From Peribolospora baueri (lineage: Eukaryota; Basidiomycota; Peribolosporomycetes; Peribolosporales; Peribolosporaceae), in assembly GCA_029717555.1 (NCBI GenBank), contig JAMDHS010000001.1, positions 620,001 through 684,000 on the forward strand: a stretch of DNA of 64,000 nt, read 5' to 3'. The notes under the pieces are model-generated. The model saw only the letters and a program-made list of their open reading frames with translations. It was not told where the DNA came from and searched no databases. The position numbers were made by a program, and so were the translations under genes. Below are positions 1-13,351 of this stretch, piece by piece (position 1 is the first letter of the stretch; the number at the start of each line of letters is the position of its first letter).

Positions 1-516
1 TCCAGTGAGCTATCTGTTCCGCTCGACGGGTCAGGTCCTCGGCGTGGCCGTGTCCGGCACTCTCCTGCAGAGCCTGCTAACCTCGCAGCTCAAGGAACGC
101 ATCACTGGCGAAGGTAGTAATGAGGTGCGTGACAGACCGGCTTTCTCCGCGATCCTACACTTTCGGTTTCCAGAGGGGATCGGATTAAATGGCCGTTGTT
201 CCCCATTTTGTTGCACCACGCTGAATTCACTTGTTCACTGCCGCGCTTGCAGATCATCTCCGCGATACGACACAACGCTTCTATCGTGCCCACCCTTCCA
301 TTGGAGCTTCGCAACGCTGCAGTGGAGTCGTACCGGCATGCGCTGCGCGCCGTGTTCATCTTCATCACCGCTGTCTACATTGTCACCTTCTTGCTCTGCC
401 TTCCCATCGGCGAACACGATCTCGGCGGACTAGGGGACGAGAAGAAGGGCTGTGGAACGACGCGCGAGGAGGGTGAGCGGCCGGCTGAAGAAGGGGGGGG
501 CGAGAGGGAGGCTTGA
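1..516 (+). CDS. MFS transporter, C-terminal end (partial)
   Basis: Only the last two exons are in the window: 1-124 (frame starts at base 2) and 253-516, with an intron 125-252 (donor GTGCGT, acceptor TTGCAG). The joined protein has a membrane segment starting SYLFRSTGQVLGVAVSG, a loop, then a last hydrophobic helix (AVFIFITAVYIVTFLLCLPIG) followed by a charged Gly/Glu-rich cytoplasmic tail of about 38 residues. The SYLFRSxGQVLG motif is typical of fungal DHA2/vacuolar basic-amino-acid-like major facilitator proteins (established family knowledge). Substrate cannot be told from this fragment. The gene converges on TRM44. Confidence 0.75.
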
Positions 517-551
517 ATAGACGAAGGTTTCACGTTTAGACGGACATCATG

Positions 552-597
<46 letters not shown>

Positions 598-923
598 GAC
601 TTTGTCGTCCGTACTGGAAGGGCTCGGACGGGATGACGGAGGTTGAGGGCGACCAGCTCCCCACTTTGCTCCCTCTCCTTTAGTCCGTTTGGCCATCCAG
701 CCCTTTTCTACTTGGATTCCGCATAGCTCTAAACCATCTCCCGGAAGGAACGAATGTAACGAGACGAGCAAGAGAAACGCGAGCGACTACGTTGTGTTTC
801 CTTTCCATTCGGGCTCGGCCGGCCACGTCAACGGATCGTCTAAGGTCTATCCGAGAACCATGCCGAGAACCATGCAGACGGCAGTATGACACGCACGTTT
901 GCGCCTATCAGAGCCGCTGCCAC
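517..923. other. Convergent 3' intergenic region with TA microsatellite
   Basis: About 400 bp between the stop codons of the MFS gene and TRM44. It holds an uninterrupted TA tract at 554-594 and no credible reading frame. Confidence 0.7.
554..594. repeat. (TA)n microsatellite, 41 bp
   Basis: Perfect alternating TA run directly visible just downstream of the MFS stop codon. Confidence 0.97.
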
Positions 924-3729
924 TCAAACCGGATGGGCCTTTCCCTCCGGCGTGCGCGCGACCCAAGCTCCACCGCTCGTCACCTGCGCAATGATTTCCT
1001 CCACCCTCTCCTTCACGACCCTCTCGCATTCGTCCACCATCCCTCTCAGTACTTTCTCCTCGCCAAGGCTATCCTCCCCCTCCTCGTGGCCCACCAACAA
1101 ACCCTCCCACACCCTCTTCCTCCCCAAAATGGCCCAATTCTTGGTGCTCGGTATCCTCAGTGCTTCCTTCTCTGGCACATAGCCACATCGGAGGTGAAGG
1201 TTGGAGATGTAGGAGAGGTATGCGACGTTGCCTGACTGTACGGTCGTGGAGAGGAGGGTTGATGCTGGGCCACGAGAGAGGTGTTGGATGATCTCTGCTT
1301 CTCTCCTTTTCCTCCTTTCTTCCCACCCCGGGCGCCCTTCAAGTCCAGAGGGCACCACCATCAGCTGTGCCACCTCTGCATCGACGGCGCTCTGTTTCTT
1401 GGTCCTCCTGAACTTTCCATCTAGTTGCCACAGGCAACAGGGGATGTTGATAAATGATGCCCCAGGGATCTGGGCAGCCAATAGGGGGATCCAGGGCGTC
1501 AGTTCGTCTGCATGGTTGCCTATTAAGAAGGAGTTTGGTCGGAAAATGGGATCCCCGTCTGCCTGAGCGTTGCCATCATGGGAGCGTGCGGTGGGGTCAG
1601 AAGCGAGATTCGATGCTGAACGAGGACGTTGAGAGATGACCGGAGCCCTAGTGGGATCGAGGGAGCAGACCCTCAGATCTGCGACCGGCTGGAAGTTGGC
1701 CCAGCTCTTGCGCCCACGGAGGTCAAAGCCGTAGCCTTCATAGCCCTGTGGGGGCCAAAGATATGATCGCGTGCCAAACGAGACCATCAGTTGGGATATA
1801 CGCATAAGATCTTTCAAAAAACAAACTTAAGTGTGGACGGCTCCTTGTGATTCTATAATTCCGCCCGCTAGAAGCCAAGCTCACCTCGTTGTTGAGGATA
1901 TACACCAGCAGCCCGTTCCCACATCCGACGTCCACAAACCCACCCGGCGGTCTCGGCCAATCATTCCACTCTCCCGTTCCTTCTTCCCTTCCATCCTCGT
2001 TCTCTCGGACACCTCCTTCTCGACCACGTCTCGCATGACCGCCCATTGAATGGTCAGCATACATGTCCTTCCAAAGCAGCATCAACCAAGCAGCGATGCC
2101 CACATCCTCGAACAGGTGCTTCTGAGGGTCCGTAGACTCCGCCCAGATGGAGAAGAGGTGGAGGTAGCGAGCTTTCAGACGAAGATAGAGGTCTTGGTAT
2201 GGATCGCGAGGAACGATGACCTGCGTGGTGCAGAATAAATGAGGGGATCAGGACGGGTTTCCTGGGTAGGTAGAGTGAGATAGTTCACCAAATCTGTGGT
2301 GACCTGACAAGGTGCAGCCACAAATAACCAACCTACTCACATCATGCTCAACTCTCTTCCGATACCCTGTCGCTCTTCCCCACCCAAACCTGTGCAGCGT
2401 CTGTACCAATGCATTGGCCGTCCTGTACAGCCGATGGTCCGTCGGGATGGAGAGAGGGCCTTGCACGCCTTCTGCGCCGGCAGGCGTCGAGCTCGCCTCG
2501 AGCCGGTCCACATCCAGACCAGGGTAGAGCGAGCGGAGAGTCTCCGGAAAAAGCACAAACTCTATGCGCAACGTCCCGCAGACCTTTTCGCTTGTCTCCT
2601 CCTTGCCGTCTTCCACATGTGTCGAAAGCGACGCTGATGCGTCGTTCGGAATGAAGCGAAAAGCCACCGCGCGTACTTTTGGGTGATAGAACGGCACCTC
2701 GTCCGGAGACTGCGGGAGGCGGCTGACAGCGGTCGACGTCGAGGCCGAGCGGTCTGCAGTGTTTTGAGGTGGGGAGGAGGGTCCGTGAGAGGTATCCACG
2801 GGCGGTCCTCCGCAACGGTTTGGGTCCCGCTCCGGAATATAGACGACAAGTCCTTCCACCGCTGACGAGTTTTGCGACTTGTCCTCTGCCTCTGCCTCTT
2901 CGTCGTGCTTGTGATCCATTTGCTCATCTAAGCATCCGTCAAGGTCCCGAGCCCGGCCAGCATTTCTTTGAGGTTGCGAAAGAGAGCAACGACGTCGATA
3001 GAACAAGCAGCTCTGCTCAATGCTCCAGTCAATGTATGGCCTCCGAGGCAAGATTCTTCTTCTGATGCTCCTGAAAAGCTCGTAAAGCTCGTCCACTCCT
3101 TGATCGAAAGCGCTGCCGTCATTCGCCATACATCGTGGGTGGTCATCGCCGTTGCCGCGACTCGAGCCAACGCTGAGGTTGGGACCATTCGTTCTCCGGC
3201 TAACGTCCCTGTCCTCGAGGATATCAGCCCGAAGGATCGATCCAGAGTTTCGCTCTGGCTCGCGAACGAGAGTTTCCATCACGTCGAAAAAGACGGAGAC
3301 GGGAAAGTAGGCCTTGTGCGAGACGACGGGAACCCAATGCGCATCATGTAGATCGATCTGGCCCTCCTGACCCGGATTCAAAGCTTTGATGTGCCCCTGT
3401 TCGTGCTTCGAAGGATTATCGGATTCGGCGTGTTGTTTTTCATCTCGTAGGAGCAGTTGAAGCAGCTCAGTCGGGAGTATTGGTGGCGAATCTCGAGCGA
3501 GGGGACTGGGGTTGAATTTAGGTCGAGCCGGCGGCACCTGTTCCTTTGGACGTTGGTCTTTGACCTTGCCCTTGCCAGAGGGCGGCCTTCGGCCAGCTAT
3601 GTCCTCCCCTTCTGGGTTGGAAACGTGTCGTGCCGAGGAAAGAGTGACCATGGAGAACGTCCTGTGGATAGAAGGAGTCCTGTTTGCGTTCGTCTCTGCT
3701 AATGCCACCTGTGCCGCAGCGGTGGACAT
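924..3729 (-). CDS. TRM44: tRNA(Ser) Um44 2'-O-methyltransferase TRM44
   Basis: Three exons on the minus strand: 3729-2341, 2220-1885, 1745-924; all junctions are phase 0, giving 848 residues. Trm44 makes 2'-O-methyluridine at position 44 of tRNA-Ser in the cytosol (established). Family hallmarks: [13 protein letters not shown] near 448-460, [17 protein letters not shown] opening exon 2, [19 protein letters not shown], the SAM-binding loop [18 protein letters not shown] at about 560-577 split by intron 2, and [13 protein letters not shown] at about 650-662. The first roughly 190 residues are Ser/Pro/Arg-rich and look disordered, longer than in yeast. The chosen ATG at 3729 starts MSTAAAQ; an in-frame open stretch reaches 3807, so a slightly longer N-terminus is possible. 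It is divergent from the hydrolase gene at 4101. Confidence 0.92.
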
Positions 3730-4100
3730 ATGTGTCTCGTTCGCATCTCCCCCGTGTGCTCCTCTCCGTTGAGTTTGTGCCTCTACAGATGCGAAGAACA
3801 ACCTCATGGCCGCCTTCGACGTCTGACGAAAGCTTTCGCTTTTGCTTTCCAGCTCGCTTCCTCCAGCAACCGCATAGTGGAAGATGGAGGCAGCTTGTCA
3901 GATAAGGCGGCACGTCGCGCCCCGCTCAGTCAGCCGCTGTTCGATCGGGGCGTCATTTCTGCCGTGCATGAAATGACGCACTGTCGTGCAACCGTCGCAC
4001 AACCCCACCCGCTTCCTATCCCGACTCTCACCCCGTCTCCTCCATCGCAGCTATTCTTAACTCATCTCCTCGTCTACCTTATCTCTGATCTGTTCACGAC
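3730..4100. promoter_or_regulatory. Shared upstream region of TRM44 and the hydrolase gene
   Basis: 371 bp separate the two divergent start codons (3729 minus, 4101 plus), so both promoters must lie here. It includes CT-rich tracts just before the plus-strand ATG. I see no clear TATA box. Confidence 0.6.
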
Positions 4101-6353
4101 ATGGGTGGGCGCATGAGCCGACGCGCAAGAGACAATGGCAACGACTCCACGGAACCTTCCCATGCCGAAGCCCCCTCTCCTTCTAACCACGAGCCTCCCT
4201 CGGGATACGGCGCCATCTCGGCCGGCCCCAGCGTCAGCGGCTCTCAACGCGATGGATCACAGTCTTCCTCTAACACACCGTTCCATCGAAGATGGGGAGG
4301 ACGAGAAGGGTCGAGTACCTCCTCGCCTCACCCGGAATCCGAACCGCTCCTGGCAGAAGCGCACACAGCTGGCAGAGCCGGAGGCAGAGGAGCTCGCAAC
4401 GCATACATGTCACTGGGTGTCAGGATCAGCTATGGGATCACCGCACTACTGTTTGCGCTCTCCTTAATCTCCCTCGTCCTGCTCATCCTCTCCCTTTTCC
4501 TCGACATGTCTCCCTTCCTGCCTCCATCTCGCTCACCGGGCCTTCTACCCTTGTGGTACGCCTTGCTCAGCTCGCTGATGGCGTTGGAGAATAACCTGCT
4601 GTTCGAGACGACTTCGACGGTCACTCGGGGCGCCCTCTCTGTGGCGTGCGCGTTCATAATCCTCCAGGGCGTTTTTCTCTTCTCCGTCAGCGAACTCCGC
4701 ACCACCGAGTCGTGGCTGGGTCTAGGCACGTGCGTTCTCGCTTTCGTCACCGCCGCATGGTACCTCGTCTCAGAATGCTTCCTTGCCAGAAAACGCCTCC
4801 TCTACCGCCTGCCTACTTCTGGTCGCCTTGCCGCCGTCCCGCTGCCGGAAACGCAGCCAAAGTGGGAGCGGAGGTGCAAGACGACGCTCTCCGTATTGTT
4901 CATGACCGTCGTCAACCTCGTATTGGTTGGCATGACGTTTGATATCGCCTTGCGGGCGTTTGATCTTGCGGAGGAGCCGAGGGGGGAGAGGGTATGGGTG
5001 AGATTAAAGGGAGAGGAGGTGGGGAGATGGGTACAAGGGAGACGGGAGTGGGTGGATCTTGACATGGAACACTTCAACAATTCGACCGTCAATCCGGACC
5101 TGGACACTCTAGGAGGAAACCTAGCCGATTTCATTGGCCCTATCGAAGCCGTATACCCGCCTCTTCCGCCCTTCCGCATCCACCTCTCTTGTCATGGCCC
5201 TACCAAACTCCCGAAACCAGGCGCGCAAGGGGTAAAGGATGTAGAGGTTCCTACTGTGCTCGTGGAAACGGAGCAGGGCGTACCTGGACAGGTGGGCGCT
5301 GAGTGGGTAGAGGAACTGAGGGAGGAAGGAAAGATCGGAAAGGTGTGCTGGTGGGATAGACCCGGGTGAGTGTTTCGTTGTCTACGCTTTCTCTGCAACA
5401 ATGTTATAGACTCACTTGTGCCCATTTTTGCTTCGATTCGGTGGATCTCTTCTTTTCCCAAACTTACTCGCCCATCCAGCTATGCTCATTCCGACCCCAC
5501 CCACAGTGCCTCCCTTCCCTTCCTTCACCTCACCCTCCTGCATGCACTGTCGGCCCATCCAAATGGAACCGTCACCGGCCCTTTTGTGCACGTCTCACAC
5601 GGTTTTGGTTATTTGCTCTCCTTCCTCCATGCGTCACTCCTTCGTCCCTCACCTTCATCCTTCCCAGCCGAGACATTCCACGCTGCCCTCTTGGTTGATC
5701 CAGACACCCCAGGAACGTGGTACGCTGACCCTCGAGCGAAGCGTTCCCTTCTTGGACTGTTTCTCAAGGACGTCCTACCACCGGTCCTGGAACCGCTTGG
5801 ACTGATACGGGCCATTGGCGTGGCGCTAGGCTACGGTCGGAGGGAGCGCATCTTGGGAAAGGGGGCTTGGCAATGGGCACGCGTGCGAGGCCGTGGGGAA
5901 CGTGATGGCAGGTTGATCCGCCGACATCTGCTCGACGCAGGAGGATCTACGCCATCCCACCTGCGCGCAGCTCTCTGGGAGCGCCTTGATCGTCAACAGC
6001 CCGCGGACGTTTCGGACCCTCGTGCGCAGTCGTTTCGCGCTCTAGAGGCCACTCGCCCTCTCTATCCCGCATCTCGACCTCACATTGTCATGTCATCCCA
6101 GGAGCGGTTAAGGAAGGATGAGGTGAGGAGGAAGGAACAGCGCTGGCTAGCGAAGGAATTTCTAGGAAAGAATGGCGGGCTGAGAAAGTGGGACGTCATT
6201 GGCCGGGGAGGCGGAGGGGGTGAGGAAGAAGGCGAAGATGGCTGGGGTGACGGCCCCATGGGGATTTGCGAGAAAGGTGAGGGGAGAAAGAAGTGTCAGG
6301 ATGCTCTTGTTGAGCTCGTTTGGAGTCGCTCTGGGGACGCTGGACAAGTTTGA
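4101..6353 (+). CDS. Membrane-anchored alpha/beta-hydrolase-like protein
   Basis: Two exons, 4101-5365 and 5480-6353 (phase-2 junction), encode 712 residues. The first about 100 residues are Ser-rich and disordered. Five hydrophobic segments follow (roughly 110-135, 150-170, 173-198, 204-228, 262-285), then a soluble domain. The splice joins WWDRPG to YAHSD, recreating the DRPGxxxS strand-turn of alpha/beta hydrolases. About 35 residues on comes FVHVSHGFG (Ser about 461) at the nucleophile-elbow position, where the family normally has GxSxG. The C-terminal third is charged and carries a Gly/Glu run. This resembles uncharacterised fungal multi-pass hydrolase-fold proteins; substrate is unknown and catalysis is not assured because the elbow is non-standard. 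Confidence 0.7.
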
Positions 6354-6778
6354 ATAAGTGGGCGAGCGCGCGTGTGGTTCGGAAGAGACTACCATCGGGT
6401 CGTGCCTCGCCTTCCAGCTTTGTCCGTCCCGTGTCATTGCGACAGCAACCTGTCACTTTAATTTTTCTGTCTCCTATAATTTGTCTGTGTTGATGGTTTC
6501 TGTATTTATAACCTGCCTCTTCTCCAATGATTCGGAATGAACACGGCTGTTTTCCTTTGACTGCGTCGTTGTGCAAGTCATGCGTGCAAAGGCAATCGCG
6601 CACGGTTCACCTCCCGCGGCCGAACAGCGCCGACGACCCCACTTCGGCTTGCCAACAGCAATCATCCATCGCCTCGCACCCAGCCAAAACTTCCTAGTCC
6701 GGATATCGTACGTTAACAGTACCGCTCTTTATCGTACCTTACCTTACCTTACCTTGATCCAGTTCCAAGACGCCAGCC
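6354..6778. other. Intergenic region with TACCT tandem repeat
   Basis: 425 bp between the hydrolase stop and the AlaX-like ATG. A short TACCT tandem lies at about 6736-6755, roughly 25-45 bp upstream of the start codon. No gene seen. Confidence 0.6.
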
Positions 6779-8935
6779 ATGTCCACCACCACCGTCGCAA
6801 CCCCGCCCGAGTCCGTGCTGCCATCCCTCCCACGCACGTCGACGCCGCGCGACTACTTCCGGCCCGCCGCTTCTCTCTCCGCGCAAGTGGCAGGGAATGC
6901 AATGCCCGTGGGCCTTCTGGCTTGTCAGAGGGACCCGCTTCTCAGTGAGCTCGATACAGTTGTCGTTTCTGTGAAGAAAGACGGCGTCGATGCCGCAAAG
7001 GTCGAGGGTAAGGCGAATGGGGAGGCCGCGAGTGGCGGGAAGAAGAAGAAGAACGGCGGAGCAAAGGGTGGGGAAGAAAATTGGAAAAAGACGGCCGAGG
7101 TTTGGCAGGTTCAGTTGAGCGATACCGGTGAGTTTCTGAAATTCTTTTAGGTGGCCGCCGAGGATGGGATAAGGGTTTGACGGTTCACGTATGATTTTGC
7201 GGTCGCCGCCGTTCTCCTCGTCTGCTCAGCTCTCTTTCCTGAAGGTCGGTAAGAACCGTGATAAGAAAGTCGTTGGTCTATTGCACAATTATAGTTGGGG
7301 ACCGGTACGATAGGGAGCTAAAAGTGCTTTGCTCTGCCTCTGACGGTTCATGTGCAGGTGGTGGCCAGCCCTCCGACATGGGCACTCTTCAAGTCCTGAC
7401 TTCGAACCTCCCGCCGCTGGAAGTAGAATCCGTCTTGCGACGCAACCTCGACGCAGTGCACTACGTCCGGGTTCCCAACGAACTTGTTCAGGAGGCAGGC
7501 GAGGCACTTGTCAAGGGCGCGAAGGTGAAGGTGGTCGTGGAGTGGTCGAGGAGGAGGGACCATGTAAGTACCCGTGGAGCAAGACCTTCCTTCCTCTTTC
7601 CTATCGAGCGCTGATTCGAACACCGTGGCATACATGTCGCTTTTTGTTTCGCTTCTTCGTCTTTTGTTCTCTCTCTGTTTATCTCCCCCTTGATTATAAC
7701 TAATGGAGATGGAACAACACACAGGCCAGCACCTTCTTTCGGCCCTCCTCGAAGCCCTTCCCTCCTCGCTGTCCTCGCCGATCGCTCCCAACACCGCTTC
7801 TCCGTCTCCGCGCTCCATCCCAACCCTCGCTTGGGCCCTCACCGTATACCCATCTCCTTGTTACATAGAACTCCCTCGCGCTCCGACCTCAGAGGAGCTC
7901 GCATGGGTGGAGGAAAGGATGGCAGAGCTGATCGCAGAAGGTAAGAAGGTATGGGTGGAAGCGAAGAGCGGGCAGGAGAAGTTGGAAAGCATGCCCAAGG
8001 ATTATGGGATGGGTGAGGGCGGTGGCGTCGTGAGGACGGTGGAGATCGATGGCTTGGATCGCAATCCGTGAGTCCCTTCGCCCTTCATTATGCGAAAGGA
8101 GTTTTCGTGGTGCAACGGTCCCGCACCTTCGTTTGCGTATGACCGTCGTGCTGATGGCCATCTCACCTTCGTTATTACCTTGTGAAGCTGCTGCGGGACC
8201 CATTTCCCTTCCCTCTCCTTTCTCTCCATCATTTTCGTCCTCCCCGAGACCACCTCTGTCCGCGGCACCAACGTCCGGCTCTACTTCCTCGCTGGTGGCC
8301 GAGCCTCCCACCGTCTTCGCACCTTACACTCTGCCGTCCGTCGTACCGCTGCCGCCGCTGGTGGTTGCTTGACGGAGGAGTTGGGGGAGCGCGTGGAAAG
8401 CCTGGCACAGAAGGAAAGAGAGGGAAAGAGAAGGGAGAAGGCTTTGAGGGAAGAGATTGCGGCTGTCGTTGCTCAGCAGCTTGTGGATGAGGTGGAGAAG
8501 AGGTGGCGAGAGATCAAGGAGGAGACGAAAGGTGGTGGCCCTTGTGGGACTCCCACCGTGGTACTTCATCGCGAACAGGAGGCGACCTCGGATCTCGAGT
8601 TTCTTACCCTCGTCTCCAGGTTCTTCGCTTCTCCTGAACCTCCCGCCTCGGGGACGACGGCTCCTCATCTCGTCCTCCTCCTCACCGGGCCCTCCGCCCC
8701 CCTCTCAGCCCCTTCTTCCTCTGCACCCTCGCTGCTTCTCTTCGGCTCAGACCCTACGACGGTGGCAGAGGCAGGCAAAGCCCTTGTCCAGGCTGTCGGG
8801 AAAGAGAGGGTCAAGGGCGGTGGGAAAGGCAGGTGGCAGGGGAAGCTCGTTGGTGAGGCTAGATGGGCGGTCGGTGAGGTTGAGAAGATCAGGGAGGCGG
8901 CCGTCGGGGCGGGCGAGGCAAGGGCGACCGCATGA
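6779..8935 (+). CDS. AlaX/AARSD1-type alanyl-tRNA editing protein
   Basis: Five exons: 6779-7127, 7230-7244 (15 bp), 7358-7563, 7709-8067, 8188-8935; total 558 residues. The family hydrolyses mischarged Ser- or Gly-tRNA(Ala) in trans (established for AlaX/AARSD1). The zinc/catalytic set is complete after splicing: HTGQH (His194, His198) and CCGTH (Cys311, His315). LFPEGGGQPSD, a family signature, exists only if the 15-bp micro-exon is included: SDT + ALFPE + GGGQP. The N-terminal CQRDP motif matches human AARSD1, and the C-terminal GGGKGRWQGK resembles the AlaRS C-terminal domain. Exon 4 uses an unusual GAG acceptor, placed so that RRDH joins MEQHTGQHL. The protein is longer than human AARSD1 because of a Lys/Gly-rich insert near residues 75-100. 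Confidence 0.93.
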
Positions 8936-9249
8936 GTGATGGTTCGAGCAAGGGAAGAAGGAAAGAGGGTGGATATTAGTTAGGTTGCCGATCAGACATG
9001 TCCCATTCCTGCATGCGCTTGGACTCTCCCTCCGGACCGAGAACTCGGTCATACATCAGCTACATTAGAAGCCTTCCGTGCGGAATTAGGAACACTTCAG
9101 GAAGTTGGATGGCTGCGTCAGAGCGTGTGAGCCCGTATGTCCCGGGTAGAGCGAGGAGGATGCGGCGACAAGGTCGTCGTCCCTTTGGTAGGATGCGGGC
9201 GGCGAAGTGTGTGCTTTGCTAAAACCACCACTCCAAACATTAGCGCACC
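8936..9249. other. Intergenic region AlaX to RIB7
   Basis: 314 bp between two plus-strand genes. It must hold the AlaX 3' end and the RIB7 promoter; nothing else recognisable. Confidence 0.55.
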
Positions 9250-10446
9250 ATGGCTCAAAACTCACCCAGCTCGGTTGACCAGGCTTGCGAAACGTTTCTG
9301 AGCGAGGTCTTCCCATCTGGTTTTGGATGCCTCCTCAGCACATCCCAGGGCGATCATAGCGACGTTCAAGACCATGCCCGCGCGCGCCCGTTCGTCACGC
9401 TCACGTATGCGCAGAGCTTGGACGCCAAGATCGCTGGTCGAGGAGGGAAGCAGTTACGGATCAGTGGGGAGGAGAGCATGAGGATGACCCACCAGTAAGT
9501 TCATAGAGAGAAAGAAAGGGGAAGACGAGCGTCCTGACCGTCTTTGAATTTGTACCATCGCCGTGAGGTTGAGGAGACTGCACGATGGCATTCTTGTTGG
9601 TGTGGGCACTGTGCTCAATGACAATCCTCAGCTCAATGGTGAGTCTACTAGGACGACCAGACATTCATATAGAATCGGAATCGCCTATCCTCCTTCACAC
9701 TCTTCTTTATATCTCGCCCCTTCTCTGCTTCATATGCCTCCCTTCTTCACCTCCCAGTCCGCATCCCGGAACCCCTCCCACCATACCTGTCCCCTCGACC
9801 GATCGTCCTTGACACCTCCTTCCGGACGCCAGTCACTTGCAAGCTCATCACTAACCACAAGCAGGGAAAAGGCAGGCAGCCGTGGGTTGTAGGAGGTCCC
9901 GGTAATGCCGAGCGCAGGGATGCGCTCCGTGCGGCAGGCGCAAGAACGTTCGAGGTGGAAAGAGACGTGGACGGTGGGAACTCGTTTCTCTACAGCCACA
10001 TCGATCGACGCGTTCAGATCACATTTGACCTTCCTTCCTCCTCGCGTACATTTCCAGGTAAACTAAGTCTCCCCTCCGTCCTCCGTCTCCTCACCTCTCC
10101 ACCATCTGCTGATGATGAAGACGACGCCGATGATGAAGGACGGCCGATCATCCGCCTGATGGTCGAAGGTGGAGCGTCGATCATATCCGCCTTCCTCTCG
10201 TCAGCAACTACGACCTCCCCTTCTACCGCAAATAGGAAGCCGACCACCACGCTCGTAGACCGACTGATCGTGACAGTTGCTCCGACACTTGTCGGTCGTG
10301 ATGGGATCGCCGTTCTGCCTGGGACGGCGCCAGCCTCCTACACCAGTGATAGCGAGGATGGTCAGGCACCCAGGTTGAAGCACATCGCTTCGCGGGCTTT
10401 TGGGAACGACACCGTCATGGCTTGCAAAGTCAACTCGGATGATTAA
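9250..10446 (+). CDS. RIB7: Riboflavin biosynthesis reductase RIB7
   Basis: Three exons, 9250-9494, 9568-9638 and 9758-10446, give 334 residues, a usual length for fungal Rib7. The enzyme reduces 2,5-diamino-6-ribosylamino-pyrimidinone 5'-phosphate with NADPH, an early step of riboflavin synthesis. Motifs: PFVTLTYAQSLDAKIAG, LRRLHDGILVGVGTVLNDNPQLN (built from exons 1 and 2), RPIVLDTSFRTP, WVVGGPGNAERRDAL and RLMVEGGASIISAFL, all characteristic of the RibD C-terminal / DHFR-like fold. An acidic insert (Asp/Glu-rich, near 10110-10140) precedes the last motif. It converges on BUD32 with a gap of only 176 bp. Confidence 0.93.
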
Positions 10447-10622
10447 AGGACCGGATGGACGAGCCGAGCCGTCTCGAGGAAGATAGAGATTGTACGGAAA
10501 TCCATCGGCGGTCCTAGACATCGCGCGTTTTTTTTTCGTGTGCGAGACGACAACCCGCACAACGTCTGTTGGACAGATTTCTTTTATTGCAACGCTTGCG
10601 TTCCAGCCATCGTGCACTCCGT

Positions 10623-12327
<1,705 letters not shown>

Positions 12328-13351
12328 GCTCGTAGATGTGCTGAGCAATGCAATTCTAGTGGCGGAAGCTGAGGCGATACGGGAGATGGGAGAGCGTCCA
12401 AGCGAAGATGTTATCCTCAATTGAGAGACAAGAGGGCGGAGGGGCGACTGGACGAAGGAGGTCAGTGCGTTGTTGTTCTCAGCGGGAAGGCACCATCGTC
12501 GTGTTCGCCGCAGTCGCGTCCGCCGGACGTCCCCAAATTGAAGAGTAATGCCACAGGTCACTCCAAGGCCCCGCCCGTACTAGCAGCGCCCACCCGCCTC
12601 ATCCTCGAGCACGGCCAACCGCCCCTCCAGAACCGGTCGCGAACGTACGAACGCGCCGCGCTCGTCGCGGTATGGTGTCGTATTGGTATGACGGTTGATT
12701 GCAAAGAGAAGCGACGGGGGGAAGGGGGAAATGGATAGGGAAAAGAAGGGAGGATACCGTGTTCCGATCCGAAGGAAGGGCACGCTAACGAAACGGAGGG
12801 GTTAAAGGGGGGCAAGAGAAGCGGCCTACCATCCAGCATTTGGGGGGGTAGCACGGAGGACGACGGGTAGCGTGCACGCGTGGTGGATGAGTGGGTCGGT
12901 GGAGTGGATGGGTAGGAGGGGCCACGACGCTGTCGTGACCAAGGACCCCAGGGACGAGAGGAAAGAAAGGCGGGACAAGAGACTGTACCGATCCGTACCG
13001 ATCCGCACCTCGGGCGGACAAGCGAGAGAGACGAGGGCGAGAGGAAAAGAGAGAGACAGAGAGTGAGAAAGGGAACTAGAGAGAGAGAGAGAGAGAGAGA
13101 AAAAGAGAGAAAGAGAGAGAAAGAGAGAGAAAGAGAGACTGGAAAATGTAGAGGCCAAAGAAGAGGGACGGGCCGGTGGACGGGGATAAAATCGAGGCGC
13201 GAAGGAAAGCGAACGGATCGCAGGTAAGACGTCGGAATGGTTGTGTGGGTGGATCGAGTCGGGAGGATGTGACGAAACGGGAAATAGCGGCGAGGCGACA
13301 TAGGTATCATTCGAGTCGAATCAAGAGGAAGAACCGGGAGGAGAAAGTGGC
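12328..13351. other. Intergenic region with GA-rich tract
   Basis: About 1 kb between the BUD32 start and the G-beta stop (both minus strand). It carries a GA/GAAA microsatellite and is otherwise GC-rich. A 280-codon open frame on the minus strand (12558-13400) is composition-driven and was not accepted as a gene. Confidence 0.6.
13078..13138. repeat. GA / GAAA-rich microsatellite
   Basis: Runs of GA interspersed with GAAA units, directly visible, within the BUD32 upstream region. Confidence 0.9.
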
